DNA of 64,000 bases from Bacteroidales bacterium (GCA_015061165.1 SUXC01000009.1:48211-112210); one strand, 5' to 3'; counted from the stretch's first letter, positions 7,968-17,615 are shown. Program-made: numbers and translations. The notes: generated from the sequence alone by a model not told the origin.

Positions 7968-10900
7968 CTATTCCACTATTACTCCCATTACGTTATAGGT
8001 CTTGCCATCACGGAGGATAAGGAGTTGGTTATCGTGGATAATCTTTTGGCAATTGGTCATTGGCGATTGGGTATGGGTGTTCTCCACAGATGAAGGTATA
8101 ACCGACTCGAACTCAGCAGAGAGGGTCATATTCTCCGAAATCACGAAAGTATAAGGGTTATCCTCCACTTCGTTGCTCCAATGGACAAAACGATAGCCGT
8201 CATTAGGAATAGCAGTGAGAGTAACGGTATCGCCTACGAGATAGATGCCTGCACCTGTGACTTGACCTTGTATAGCGTCGTATTCCACTGTAACGGTGCG
8301 GTCGTTGGTACTCTGTGTGCGGAACTCGCCTGAATAAGTTTGGAGCGTTTTACCGCTGTTGTCTTTGATGACCAAATTATAACTATAGTCTGTTCCCTCT
8401 TCTAAACCTGTAACGGTAAAGGTGAATCCATTAGCGGCTTGTGTAGCAGCTGGTGCGTGGCGTTGCCCATTGCGTGAAGGAGCGAATGCAATGCCCGTCA
8501 ATTGACCTGCAGCGTTGAAAATGAGCGTACAGAATGCTTCTCCGTCTTTATTGATAGTCAAAGTGTAACTACCTGCATTGGCTACCGTGGGCCAAGTGAT
8601 GGTTACATCGTTGAAGGATGGTGTAATGACCATGCCATCGGTTGGGGTTGATTGAGTGCCGATACATTGCATGTTACGGAAATTGCCAAAGACCATATCT
8701 GCTGCATAATAGCGTTGATAGTCACAGAGGATATACAAATAGGCATTATAGTTGATGAACGAGTTTTCTGAAGCAATAGGAGGGAAGAGTATGTAGCAAT
8801 AAATATCAAACAGCATTCTGCATCCGCCGAAGGCATTTTCGCCGATATTTTCGATTGTGCCAGACAGCGTGAGTGTGTTGAGATTTTTGCATAAGGTAAA
8901 GGCGTTGTTACCAATAGAGGTTGCGCCGTCAAACACTTCAACTGTTTTAACTATATCTCTAAATTGGTACCAAGGCACGCTATCTGCTGCATAATCATAC
9001 ATAGCGCCTTCTCCGTGAATGATAATTTTGTCATCGTAGTGTTTCCAATAGAGGTTATCACCACATTTACCATCAAATAATTGGCGGAACTCTGCAATGA
9101 GTGTGGTGTCTTGAGTTAAATCCAATGTGCGAAGCGCGTCTGTAACGCCGTCTGACCATTGTACGAACTCGTAACCTACATTTGGAATGGCTTGGAAGGT
9201 AGCATTGTCACACTTCTGTTCTTCTATCAGTTCTATTCTACCTGCTGTGGTATCTGATACATTTGTTGTTAAAGAGTAAAGGTTTCCTTCTGTGAATTTA
9301 CCCATATAATTTTTCCAAAGAGTATTCTGATAAGAAGATGTTGCTCCACAAGGAACATAACATACTGGTTTGGAGATAAAAGCATTCCGTCCTAATTGCG
9401 GAGGTGTAGGATTACGTGAATAGACTGTGTCAATTGGACAATCATTGAAAGCTTTCTCACCAATAATTGTCACACCACTTCCGATGACAACACAAGAAAG
9501 AGAGTCGCAAAAAGAGAATGCCGATGCTCCAATGCTCGTTACGCTGTTAGGGATGCTGACGGAGCTAAGGGAAGAGCAACCAGAGAAAGCATATCTTTCA
9601 ATGATCTTCATACTATTCCCAATAGTTAATAAATCCAGTAAAGAACAATCCTCAAAAGCCGCAATTCCAATACTTGTTACGCTGTTAGGGATAGTGATAG
9701 AGGTAAGAAAAGAACAGTCATCAAAAGCATGCTCTCCAATAGTTAAAACATTTTTACCAATAATTACAGTAGTTAGACTATCTATACTACAACTGATGTA
9801 TCCTGGGATATATTCTACACTATCGCCAAAAGTAATGGATTTAAGAGTGGATTTCGAAGAATCGAAAGGAGATTTATTGTAGTCTATAGATGTCTTTGCA
9901 TTCCATGCAACAGATAAAAGAGAGGAGCAATCATCGAAACTCGTTTGAGCTACACTAGTTACATTACAAGGAATAGCAATAGAAGTAAGAGAAGTGCAAC
10001 CAGAGAAAGCATATTCACCTATGCTCGTAACGCTATTAGGGATAGTCACAGAAGTTAGCTTATCCATCTTGCAGCACAAATATGCAGGAATATTCTGTAC
10101 ACTGTCTCCTAAAATAAAGGAGGTAATTTGTGAACTAATATCGCAAAATGGTGTATTATAAGAAGAATAACTATCTAAATGATTTTTAACATTCCATGTA
10201 ACAGAAGTAAGCGAATGGCAACTTTTGAATGCATAACATCCAACTGAATTAAGTCTCTTGGGGAGTGTGATAGCAGTAAGTAAAGAACAATCAGAGAATG
10301 CATAATCTTCAATTGTAATTAGACTTTCAGGAAGTGTGATAGCAGTAAGTGAAGAACAATCAGAGAACGCGTTATATCCAATTGTAATTAGACTTTCAGG
10401 AAGTGTGATGGCGACGAGCGAAGAGCGTGTAGAAAATGCTTTGGGGCTAATTGCAGTGGTTCCTTCTTTCACATCAATAGAAGTATTTGCAGGCATATTT
10501 CCTTTGTATGTGTATAGTACCTGTCCTATATATATTAAACCATCGGACAGGTTAGCATACCAAGGAGTTCCATCAAAAGCATAACATCCAATACTCATTA
10601 CACTATTTGGGATTGTGACGGAGGTAAGTTTAGAGCAATCATAGAAAGCAGCATCGCCAATACTCGTTACGCTATTGGGGATAACGATGGAGGTGAGGGA
10701 GGAACAATTATAGAATGCATGATCTCCAATAGTAATTAGATATTTGGGAAGTGTAATAGAAGATAAAGAATTACAATTCTCAAAAAAACCCAAGTGATAG
10801 CGTCTTTCAGTTAAAAGAGAATCCAGATTTTCTGGTAAGACAACAGAGGTTAATGCTTCACACCCACTGAACAAACCACCACCTATTGTTTGTACAGTAT

Positions 10901-11864
10901 TAGGAAGAACAATAGATATAAGAGATTTACAGTTTTGAAAAACCAACTCTCCAAAACTTGTTACGCTATTGCCAATAATGGCAGAGGTGAGGGATGAGCA
11001 ATATTGGAAAGCACCATATCCGATACTTGTTACACTGTTGGGAATAGTGATGGAGGTGAGGGAAGAGCAATTCTCGAATGTATAAACTTCTATATTTGTT
11101 ACTCCTTCTGGAATGTTGATTGAGGTGAGGAAAGAGCAAGAAGAGAAAGCTCCTGATCCAATACTTGTTACGCTATTGGGAATAGTAATGGAGGTAAGGG
11201 CAGAACAACCAGAAAAAGCATACTCTCCAATGCTCGTGACACCATTAGGGATGGTGACGGAAGTGAGGGAAGAGCAATCTTTGAAAGTACCGCCTGCAAT
11301 TAATCGGGTGTTCTCTTTAATTACATATATACCAGAAATAGCATCTTTTGCATCTATAAGGCAATTATCAATGTACAATACTTCGTTTTCCCAATTCGAT
11401 TCATTGTTATAAATGCCTGTACCAGAGAATGCATCACTTCCAATACTCGTTACGTTGTCAGGGATGGTAATGGAGGTAAGGGAAGAACAACCAGAGAAAG
11501 TCCCAGCTTCAATACTCGTTACGCTGTTGGGAATAGTAATGGAGGTGAGGGCAGAGCAAGAAGAGAAAGCCATTGCTCCAATGTTTGTTACACTTTCAGG
11601 GATGGTGACGGAGGTAAGTTTTGAGCAAGAAGAGAAAGCATGACCATCAATACTCGTTACACTATAGGTAATGCCGTTGTAAGTGACGGTAGAGGGTATG
11701 GTAACAATTGTAAAACCAACGTAGTTGTAGGCACTCGTAACCTCCGCTGTATAAGGTTCGGAACTGCTGGTGATATTGTAATAGAGATCACCCGAGTAGA
11801 AACCATCAGCCCAGAGGGTAGATGTGGCAAAAATTGCCACAATAAATAGAAAAAGTTTTTTCAT
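7968..11864 (-). CDS. BspA-type leucine-rich-repeat surface protein with C-terminal secretion tail
   Basis: Secreted or surface protein of 1298 residues. A signal peptide (MKKLFLFIVAIFATSTLWA) is followed by a long run of about 23-residue LRR_5 repeats of the Treponema/BspA type (consensus SLTSITIPNSVTSIGxxAFxxC) to about residue 870. Then come an InlB_B-type repeat (AIPNVGYEFVQWSDGVTD), two more LRR_5 units, a fibronectin-III-like domain (VTITWPTVANAGSYTL), a second InlB_B-type repeat (AIPNDGYRFVHWSN) and a C-terminal type IX secretion tail ending LLILRDGKTYNVMGVIVE. BspA proteins mediate adhesion to host or other bacteria; that role here is inferred from the family. The link before the tail (QSPMTNCQ) is encoded by the dispersed short repeat (8046-8076). 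The candidate RNA at 11920-12276 lies between its putative promoter and its start. Confidence 0.92.
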   Translation of the reverse strand: MKKLFLFIVAIFATSTLWADGFYSGDLYYNITSSSEPYTAEVTSAYNYVGFTIVTIPSTVTYNGITYSVTSIDGHAFSSCSKLTSVTIPESVTNIGAMAFSSCSALTSITIPNSVTSIEAGTFSGCSSLTSITIPDNVTSIGSDAFSGTGIYNNESNWENEVLYIDNCLIDAKDAISGIYVIKENTRLIAGGTFKDCSSLTSVTIPNGVTSIGEYAFSGCSALTSITIPNSVTSIGSGAFSSCSFLTSINIPEGVTNIEVYTFENCSSLTSITIPNSVTSIGYGAFQYCSSLTSAIIGNSVTSFGELVFQNCKSLISIVLPNTVQTIGGGLFSGCEALTSVVLPENLDSLLTERRYHLGFFENCNSLSSITLPKYLITIGDHAFYNCSSLTSIVIPNSVTSIGDAAFYDCSKLTSVTIPNSVMSIGCYAFDGTPWYANLSDGLIYIGQVLYTYKGNMPANTSIDVKEGTTAISPKAFSTRSSLVAITLPESLITIGYNAFSDCSSLTAITLPESLITIEDYAFSDCSLLTAITLPKRLNSVGCYAFKSCHSLTSVTWNVKNHLDSYSSYNTPFCDISSQITSFILGDSVQNIPAYLCCKMDKLTSVTIPNSVTSIGEYAFSGCTSLTSIAIPCNVTSVAQTSFDDCSSLLSVAWNAKTSIDYNKSPFDSSKSTLKSITFGDSVEYIPGYISCSIDSLTTVIIGKNVLTIGEHAFDDCSFLTSITIPNSVTSIGIAAFEDCSLLDLLTIGNSMKIIERYAFSGCSSLSSVSIPNSVTSIGASAFSFCDSLSCVVIGSGVTIIGEKAFNDCPIDTVYSRNPTPPQLGRNAFISKPVCYVPCGATSSYQNTLWKNYMGKFTEGNLYSLTTNVSDTTAGRIELIEEQKCDNATFQAIPNVGYEFVQWSDGVTDALRTLDLTQDTTLIAEFRQLFDGKCGDNLYWKHYDDKIIIHGEGAMYDYAADSVPWYQFRDIVKTVEVFDGATSIGNNAFTLCKNLNTLTLSGTIENIGENAFGGCRMLFDIYCYILFPPIASENSFINYNAYLYILCDYQRYYAADMVFGNFRNMQCIGTQSTPTDGMVITPSFNDVTITWPTVANAGSYTLTINKDGEAFCTLIFNAAGQLTGIAFAPSRNGQRHAPAATQAANGFTFTVTGLEEGTDYSYNLVIKDNSGKTLQTYSGEFRTQSTNDRTVTVEYDAIQGQVTGAGIYLVGDTVTLTAIPNDGYRFVHWSNEVEDNPYTFVISENMTLSAEFESVIPSSVENTHTQSPMTNCQKIIHDNQLLILRDGKTYNVMGVIVE
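8046..8076. repeat. in-frame short repeat of the GGCGATTGG family in the LRR protein
   Basis: GGCAATTGGTCATTGGCGAT followed by TGGGTATGGG; encodes the linker just before the secretion tail. Confidence 0.65.
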
Positions 11865-11924
11865 AATTGTTTAATTGAGAGGGTTAATATTGATGTTTAT
11901 TTATTTGCTGTTAGCATATAGACA

Positions 11925-11974
11925 CACAAAAAGCGCAGACCTCGAGTTGTTTATTCGTAACTCGAGGCCTTCGC
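11925..11974 (-). terminator. hairpin terminator at the end of RNA1
   Basis: On the minus strand GCGAAGGCCTCGAGTT pairs with AACTCGAGGTCTGCGC (9 perfect pairs, 11940-11948 with 11959-11967, extended with mismatches), followed by TTTTTG. Confidence 0.7.
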
Positions 11975-12204
11975 ATGCCCATCAAATCAAACAAACAACA
12001 GGAAACCTACGCTGATATGACAACATGCTACGCCCTGAATACAAGCATAGTATGGATATAGTCATACCCATAGGCATTTACTGTTACTTTGGTTTTGATT
12101 TGATTGAAAAGTTGCGAAGTTTTCGAGTCACAAACGCAAAGCGTCAAGGAAATTCCATCACGCAAGCGAGATAGAAACCTTGTCAATAAACGCTATTCAA
12201 TATG

Positions 12205-12255
12205 TCAGAAACCTACCCAAGAAAGACCCATTGCGAAACGCTTTTCGCAGGACAT
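12205..12255 (-). CDS. 16-residue leader-type mini-ORF in RNA1
   Basis: ATG at 12255, preceded by GGAGGGAAAT, encodes MSCEKRFAMGLSWVGF and stops with TGA at 12205. Size and place match the 16-codon ORF of RNA2 exactly, although the peptides are not alike. It may be translated as a leader peptide, or the reading frame may be incidental to RNA structure. Confidence 0.4.
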   Translation of the reverse strand: MSCEKRFAMGLSWVGF

Positions 12256-12282
12256 ATTTCCCTCCAGCGTAGGAATCGGGTG

Positions 12283-12314
12283 CAAAATTACAACATTTTT
12301 TTGAATCATGCAAA
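12283..12314 (-). promoter_or_regulatory. promoter of RNA1 / LRR gene
   Basis: TTTG (12314-12311), 20 bases, TAATTTTG (12290-12283) on the minus strand, about 420 bases before the LRR start codon. Confidence 0.75.
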
Positions 12315-12521
12315 TTATATGTATATTTTGCTGCATTTTTCTATTCATTAGATTAGGCGTTGCTACCTTATAGAAGTGCTTAATAACTAACGAATCACTA
12401 ACGATTGATAGCGGAAAACAGGTTCTTTTTTTGAAGACAACACAAACAACTTGCGCGGCAATCAACATCATGCCGTGCTCTGGGTTTTCAACTAATTTGT
12501 CGAAGAACCGAAAACATAAGC
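12315..12521. other. gap without recognised features
   Basis: Between the RNA1 promoter and the priA terminator I see no ORF with plausible composition and no repeats; a minus-strand frame of about 100 codons crossing it runs through the RNA1 promoter and is probably chance. Confidence 0.5.
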
Positions 12522-12557
12522 AAAAAAAAGCCATTTATGCGAATTTTACATAAATGG
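12522..12557 (-). terminator. terminator downstream of priA
   Basis: CCATTTATG (12531-12539) pairs with CATAAATGG (12549-12557); on the minus strand it is followed by a run of eight T. Confidence 0.75.
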
Positions 12558-12700
12558 TAAGGGAGTTCTGCTCATAACGATATATTAAGCAAGCAAAAAC
12601 ATGCAAAAAAAATACGCGGGGAATAAAGGGAAAGTACAGGACAGTAATAGAGTGATAACGGAGTGGTAACGGGAAAGACTGCTGAAAAACAAGCAGCCAC

Positions 12701-15010
12701 CTACTGCGGATCGACATCGATGCTCACGACCGTGCCCTTGCAGTCCGATTGCTGCATGACCGCGCGGATACGTTCACGTAGCATCTGTTTGGCACGCTGC
12801 ACATTCGCTCCCTGCTCCACACGCAAACGCAACTGGCGGATATGCTGATTCTGACGGCGAGCCACCAAGGGCGTAATCACACCCGATACACGCTCGCCAA
12901 ACACAGTACGCAACGCCTGCCTCAGCACCTCACTACTCCTCTCCAAACGCTGCATATCACGATGGCGCAAACTGAGCACAATCAGCCGATGAAATGGGGG
13001 AAAACAGAACATTTCGCGCTCACTAAACTGCTGCTCATACAAGCCCCGATAATCATGCTTCGACAAGAGAGCAAACAGCGGATTCTTCGTATCAAAGGTC
13101 TGTATCATCACCTCGCCCGCACTGCCCGTGCGACCTGCACGACCCGCCACTTGCTCCAACATCTGAAAAGCATGCTCCGCACTGCGAAAATCGGGCTGAT
13201 TCACCAGACTATCTGCCTGCAACACCACCACCAACGACACATCATCAAAATGCAAACCCTTAGTGACCATCTGCGTACCAATCAATATATCCACCTCATG
13301 CCGTGCGAAACGGTCAATAATCTGCTGATAACCCTCCTTACGGCGCGTAGTATCCAAATCCATACGCGCTACACGTGCCTGAGGGAACAGCGACTGTATC
13401 TCCTCCTCCAATCGCTCGGTACCTACCCCATGCAGTTTCCATGGTGTACCACATTGGGGGCAATGGGCGATTGGCGATTGGCAATTGGCGATTGGCGATT
13501 GGCAATTGGCGATTGGAGATTGGGTATAACCGCAACTGTGGCAGACGAGGGTATTATTGCTCTTGTGATAGGTCAAACTGACATCGCAGTTCGGGCACTT
13601 AGGCACCTCGCCGCAGTTGGGGCATTGCAAAAAAGGCGCATAACCCCTACGATTTTGAAACAAGATTACCTGCTTGCCACGCGCCAGTTCCTCGCGCATA
13701 CGGAACACCACAGGGTCGGCAAAATGGCCGTACATCTCTTTTCGATGATACTGCCGTTGCAAGTCCACCAACGTGATTTTCGGCAATTGCAGTCCACGAA
13801 AACGCTCCGTCATCTCCACCAATCCATATTTCCCCGCCAGCGCATTGTGATACGATTCCACGCTTGGGGTAGCCGTACCCAACAACACGTTCGCGCCATA
13901 CCAACGCGACATCATCACCGCCACCGAACGGGCATGATAACGCGGAGCAGGGTCTTGCTGCTTATAACTGGGTTCATGCTCTTCATCCACAATCACCAGA
14001 CCCAAATTGGAGAAAGGCAAGAAGATAGCAGAGCGAGCACCAAGAATGAGGCGAGAAGGCGAAGAGGCGATAGGCGATAGGCTAGAATATATCTCCACCC
14101 GTTCATCGTGGCTAAAACGCGAATGATAGACCACCACTTGCTCCCCGAACACCGATTGCAGGCGGTCGGTCAGTTGGGTCGTCAGCGCAATCTCAGGCAC
14201 CAGATACAGTACCTGTTTGCCCCTCTGGAGCATCTGCTGAATCAGGTGAATATACACCTCTGTCTTGCCACTGGATGTTACACCATGCAACAGCGTTACA
14301 GACTTGTCCTGCCACACACGGTGAATCTGCTCAATAGCCCGTTGCTGTTGTGCATCCAAGGCATGAGGCTCGCGGGTATCCCCCGCATATTGTCGCAAAC
14401 GCGATATAGGACGTTCCTGCTCGCAGAATATCCCCTTGTCAATCATTGTCCGCAGCACTGCACTACCGACCCCACTTGCCTCCAATAACGCACGCCTCTC
14501 CACAGGCATTGAGTAATCAGCCTCCCGACTCCCGAATCCCGAATCCCGACTCATGGTCAAAAACGTCTCCAACAACTTTTGCTGCGACTTGGCACGGCTG
14601 AGCAGACTGAGCGTCAGCTCCTGCTGGCGAGGGTCTAAATGCGTGGGGTTCAACTGGATATACTGCGTCGTGAGTGCCTTATAATCATCATCAATAATCC
14701 CCGAAGGCAGAGCAGCCGACATCACCTCGCCCAATGTACACATATAATAGTCCGCCATCCATTCCCACAGGAGCAACTGCTCTTTCGTCAGGATAGGCTG
14801 CTCATCCAACACATCCAACACATCGCGCACCTTCACCGTGGCAGGTAAATCGCCCTGATGCCTGCGATAGACCACACCCGTAATCGTTTTCCTACCTAAA
14901 GGCACCAATACCCGCACTCCAATGGGCGGGTATTGCATAGTGGCAGGGACGCTATAGGTATAAACATCCGATATTGCCAACGGCAGAATAATATCTACTA
15001 ATCGATTCAA
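12701..15010 (-). CDS. priA: primosomal protein N' (replication restart helicase PriA)
   Basis: 3'-5' helicase of 769 residues that reloads the replisome at stalled forks. Present are the N-terminal DNA-binding domain (DIILPLAISDVYTYSVP), Walker A GVTSSGKTEV (about 243-252), the DEEH box (IVDEEHEPSYKQQ), four CxxC pairs of the zinc-binding insertion (CPNCG, CPNCD, CHSCG, CPQCG, about 460-520) and the helicase motif VAGRAGRTGSAGEV. Oddity: three different short-repeat families are inserted in frame: SPIANCQ-type between the third and fourth CxxC (13461-13524), DSGFGSRE (14521-14552) and LSPIASSPSR (14049-14083). All keep the frame open and avoid the motifs. It starts 21 bases after topA ends and is probably in one operon with it. 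Confidence 0.95.
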   Translation of the reverse strand: MNRLVDIILPLAISDVYTYSVPATMQYPPIGVRVLVPLGRKTITGVVYRRHQGDLPATVKVRDVLDVLDEQPILTKEQLLLWEWMADYYMCTLGEVMSAALPSGIIDDDYKALTTQYIQLNPTHLDPRQQELTLSLLSRAKSQQKLLETFLTMSRDSGFGSREADYSMPVERRALLEASGVGSAVLRTMIDKGIFCEQERPISRLRQYAGDTREPHALDAQQQRAIEQIHRVWQDKSVTLLHGVTSSGKTEVYIHLIQQMLQRGKQVLYLVPEIALTTQLTDRLQSVFGEQVVVYHSRFSHDERVEIYSSLSPIASSPSRLILGARSAIFLPFSNLGLVIVDEEHEPSYKQQDPAPRYHARSVAVMMSRWYGANVLLGTATPSVESYHNALAGKYGLVEMTERFRGLQLPKITLVDLQRQYHRKEMYGHFADPVVFRMREELARGKQVILFQNRRGYAPFLQCPNCGEVPKCPNCDVSLTYHKSNNTLVCHSCGYTQSPIANCQSPIANCQSPIAHCPQCGTPWKLHGVGTERLEEEIQSLFPQARVARMDLDTTRRKEGYQQIIDRFARHEVDILIGTQMVTKGLHFDDVSLVVVLQADSLVNQPDFRSAEHAFQMLEQVAGRAGRTGSAGEVMIQTFDTKNPLFALLSKHDYRGLYEQQFSEREMFCFPPFHRLIVLSLRHRDMQRLERSSEVLRQALRTVFGERVSGVITPLVARRQNQHIRQLRLRVEQGANVQRAKQMLRERIRAVMQQSDCKGTVVSIDVDPQ
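13461..13524. repeat. in-frame tandem array of GGCGATTGG / GGCAATTGG words in priA
   Basis: About eight alternating words of 7 bases (GGCGATT, GGCAATT) encode SPIANCQSPIANCQSPIAHC between two zinc-binding CxxC pairs. It is the longest copy of this family in the window. Confidence 0.85.
14049..14083. repeat. in-frame GGCGATA/GGCGAGA repeat in priA
   Basis: Words GGCGAGAA, GGCGAAGA, GGCGATA, GGCGATA, GGCTAGA in a row encode LSPIASSPSR. Same family as 37649-37686 and 52285-52372. Confidence 0.65.
14521..14552. repeat. in-frame CTCCCGA/ATCCCGA repeat in priA
   Basis: CTCCCGA, CTCCCGA, ATCCCGA, ATCCCGA, CTC in series encode DSGFGSRE. Same family as 38561-38582 and 43186-43260. Confidence 0.75.
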
Positions 15011-15031
15011 AATATCAACGCTTCATGCGGA

Positions 15032-17359
15032 CTATTTCTTCGCCCTACGGCTGAACGTGCGTTTTTCCTTAGGGCTATTATCTGTTGTCGTAATAATCTC
15101 TTGGCACTGCTCCTCGGTCAGCGTATCCACATTCACCGAGCGAGGAATCTTGTAGTTGCCCGCAGGGGTCTTGATATATGCACCATATCGACCATTCAGC
15201 ACCTGTATATCACCAAAGACATGCACAGGCAACTGCTGTTGCTGATTCTTCTCTATTAGCGCAATGGCTTGCTCAGGTGTGATAGCATGCGCATTAATCT
15301 GCTTAGGGATACTCACGAACAACTTGCCATAGCGGACATAGGGTCCAAACTTACCTTCACCAATCACCACATCCATGTTATTCCACTGAGTCAGCGTATA
15401 AGGGAACGCGGTACGGAAGAGCTCCAGTGCCTCATCCATGGTGATGGTAAATATACTCTGCCCCTTGAGCAGCGAAGCAAACTGCGGTTTCTGGTCATCG
15501 CTATCGCCAATCTGCACGCACGGACCATTCTTGGTGATACGTGCCAAAACGGGTTCGCCCGTCTCAGGGTGATGACCTATCAAGCGAGCCGCCATCTTGC
15601 CCACAGGCACCTGCTGAATCAGCGGATGGAAAGTCTGATAGAACTCATCTACAGCCTGCACCCAATCCGCCTCGCCCGCAGCAATGGCATCAAAACGCTC
15701 CTCCGACTGGGCAGTGAAATCATAACTCAATATATGAGGGAAATGTTCCACCAAAAAATCGTTGGTAATGCGCCCTAAGTCGGTAGGCACCAACTTGCCC
15801 GTGTCGGCTCCCACCACTTCGATTTTCTGCTCATCGGTTATCTGTCCCGCTTGCAGGGTCAGCACATTGTAGGTGCGTTTTACACCCTCTACATTGCGAA
15901 ACTCCACATACTTGCGCGACTGTATCGTGTCGATAGTCGATTGATAGGTAGCAGGGCGACCAATACCCTCATCTTCCATTTTCTTGATGAGCGACCCTTC
16001 GCTGTAGCGCATAGGAGGCTTGGTGAACGACTCTTGGCACTGCATGAGATCCATCTGACAAGCCACATTCTCCTTGAGTTGCGCAATAGTGGATGATGTA
16101 CCGCCCAATGTCAGTTCCTCATCGGTGGACTGCGTGTATGCACGCATGAATCCATCGAACGTCACCACCTCGTGGGTAGCCGTCCACAAGTAGGGCGAAT
16201 GGCTCATCGCCACTTCCACACGCGTTGTATCGGTCTGTGCATCTGCCATTTGCGAAGCAATAGCACGCTTGCGAATCAAGTCATAGAGTTTGCGCTCATC
16301 GCTATTGGCACCCGCCACCGCCTTATTCATATACGATGGACGAATAGCCTCGTGTGCCTCTTGCGCACCCTTGGACTTAGTATGATATTGGCGCGATTTG
16401 TGGTACTTATCGCCGTACTCCTCCATGATTGCTGCTTTGGCTGTATTGATAGCCAATGCACTGAGGCTCACCGAGTCGGTACGCATATAGGTGATATGTC
16501 CACTCTCATACAACGACTGCGCCAATCGCATAGTCTTAGACACCGAGAAATGCAACTTACGCACCGCCTCCTGCTGAAGCGTAGAAGTAGTAAACGGTGG
16601 TGCAGGACTGCGATGACCCAACTTATGCGACACAGAGGTCAAAGTAAACTGCTCCTGCTTGCACTCCTCCAAGAATCGTAATGCCTCCTCCTTGGTAGCA
16701 AAACGATGGTTGAGCTCCGTCTTGAATTTAGCTTCTTTGCCGCCCTCAGTCACTCCTATAAACTCCGCTGTAACACGGTAACTAACCGCAGGAACAAAGG
16801 TCTCTATCTCACGCTCGCGCTCCACCACCATACGCACAACCACCGATTGCACACGACCTGCGCTCAATCCCGTTGTTACTTTCTTCCATAGCACAGGCGA
16901 CAGTTCAAAGCCCACGATACGATCCAACACACGGCGAGCCTGCTGCGCGTTCACCAAATCATAGTCTATCTGACGAGGATGTTGAATAGACTCTAATACC
17001 GTATCCTTCGTAAAATCCTCAAATGTAACACGGCAAGAGTTGTGTTCATCCAACTCCAACACCTCTTTCAGGTGCCATGCGATGGCTTCTCCCTCGCGGT
17101 CAGGGTCGCATGCCAACCACACCATATCGGCTTTAGCTGTTGCATCGCGCAAGGCTTGTACCAACTGCGCTTTGTTCTCATCAATGGCATAATTGGGTGC
17201 ATAATGATTCTTAAAATCAATGCCTATACTATTCTTGCCAACGCCCTCGATGTCACGTATATGACCTTGCGAAGACATCACACGGAAACTCTTATCCAAA
17301 TACTTAGCAATCGTATCTCCTTTGTGCGGAGACTCTACAATCATTAGGTTTTTGCTCAT
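15032..17359 (-). CDS. topA: DNA topoisomerase I
   Basis: Type IA topoisomerase of 775 residues that relaxes negative supercoils. The TOPRIM domain opens with MIVESPHKGDTIAKYL and includes ACDPDREGEAIAWHL; the catalytic Tyr lies in ITYMRTDSV (about residue 290). The C-terminus holds Topo_C-type repeats (e.g. GKFGPYVRYGKLFVSIP and GRYGAYIKTPAGNYKIP) instead of zinc fingers, and ends in a basic tail (KEKRTFSRRAKK). VESPHK replaces the more usual VESPAK. The gene has its own promoter and leads into priA. Confidence 0.95.
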   Translation of the reverse strand: MSKNLMIVESPHKGDTIAKYLDKSFRVMSSQGHIRDIEGVGKNSIGIDFKNHYAPNYAIDENKAQLVQALRDATAKADMVWLACDPDREGEAIAWHLKEVLELDEHNSCRVTFEDFTKDTVLESIQHPRQIDYDLVNAQQARRVLDRIVGFELSPVLWKKVTTGLSAGRVQSVVVRMVVEREREIETFVPAVSYRVTAEFIGVTEGGKEAKFKTELNHRFATKEEALRFLEECKQEQFTLTSVSHKLGHRSPAPPFTTSTLQQEAVRKLHFSVSKTMRLAQSLYESGHITYMRTDSVSLSALAINTAKAAIMEEYGDKYHKSRQYHTKSKGAQEAHEAIRPSYMNKAVAGANSDERKLYDLIRKRAIASQMADAQTDTTRVEVAMSHSPYLWTATHEVVTFDGFMRAYTQSTDEELTLGGTSSTIAQLKENVACQMDLMQCQESFTKPPMRYSEGSLIKKMEDEGIGRPATYQSTIDTIQSRKYVEFRNVEGVKRTYNVLTLQAGQITDEQKIEVVGADTGKLVPTDLGRITNDFLVEHFPHILSYDFTAQSEERFDAIAAGEADWVQAVDEFYQTFHPLIQQVPVGKMAARLIGHHPETGEPVLARITKNGPCVQIGDSDDQKPQFASLLKGQSIFTITMDEALELFRTAFPYTLTQWNNMDVVIGEGKFGPYVRYGKLFVSIPKQINAHAITPEQAIALIEKNQQQQLPVHVFGDIQVLNGRYGAYIKTPAGNYKIPRSVNVDTLTEEQCQEIITTTDNSPKEKRTFSRRAKK

Positions 17360-17448
17360 TATTACAATCGTTTTTTTAAGACAAAAAGATTTGCTGTAAC
17401 TATATAATTAAGGTGTCATTTTCGAGGGGCATCCTCCAAAAACGGCGA

Positions 17449-17480
17449 CAAAGGTACTACATTTTTTTGAATGGTGCAAA
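17449..17480 (-). promoter_or_regulatory. promoter of topA-priA
   Basis: TTTG (17480-17477), 20 bases, TACCTTTG (17456-17449) on the minus strand, about 90 bases before the topA start. Confidence 0.8.
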
Positions 17481-17543
17481 TTTATTGCGAGAGAAATTTT
17501 GATTACTTATTAAAGTAAAGTTTTCATTTTTTTTGCAATAATG

Positions 17544-17575
17544 CTTGCATATATAGATTATTTTTTGTACCTTTG
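17544..17575 (+). promoter_or_regulatory. promoter of nfeD-floA
   Basis: CTTG (17544-17547), 20 bases, TACCTTTG (17568-17575), 40 bases before the nfeD start. Confidence 0.8.
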
Positions 17576-17615
17576 CAGCGTGAATAATGAATAACCCTTA
17601 AAGCTTTTTATAGTT

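Larger units (their letters stand above)
11920..12276 (-). ncRNA. candidate structured RNA / leader (RNA1) upstream of the LRR gene
   Basis: A perfect-spacing promoter (12314-12283) starts a transcript near 12276. After about 20 bases comes GGAGGG and a 16-codon ORF (12255-12205), then about 240 bases without coding capacity, then a strong hairpin with TTTTT (11974-11925). Several sequence blocks (AGGGCG, GCGTAGG, GTTGTTTG, GAT..GGGYAT, AGGNCCTC) occur in the same order in RNA2 at 33765-34071. It may be a stand-alone RNA or an attenuating leader of the LRR gene that begins 60 bases further on. I do not recognise it as RNase P, tmRNA, SRP or 6S RNA. Confidence 0.5.

Noticed and set aside
9427..11643. 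Plus-strand ORFs opposite the LRR gene
   Set aside because: Periodic antisense of the leucine-rich repeats; no independent coding signal.
12205..12534. Minus-strand ORF of 109 codons
   Set aside because: It runs through the RNA1 promoter; only its last 16 codons follow the transcription start, and these are annotated as the mini-ORF.
13461..13524. Possible CRISPR array
   Set aside because: Units are seven bases with no spacers; it is an in-frame micro-repeat within priA. No CRISPR array or cas gene is in the window.
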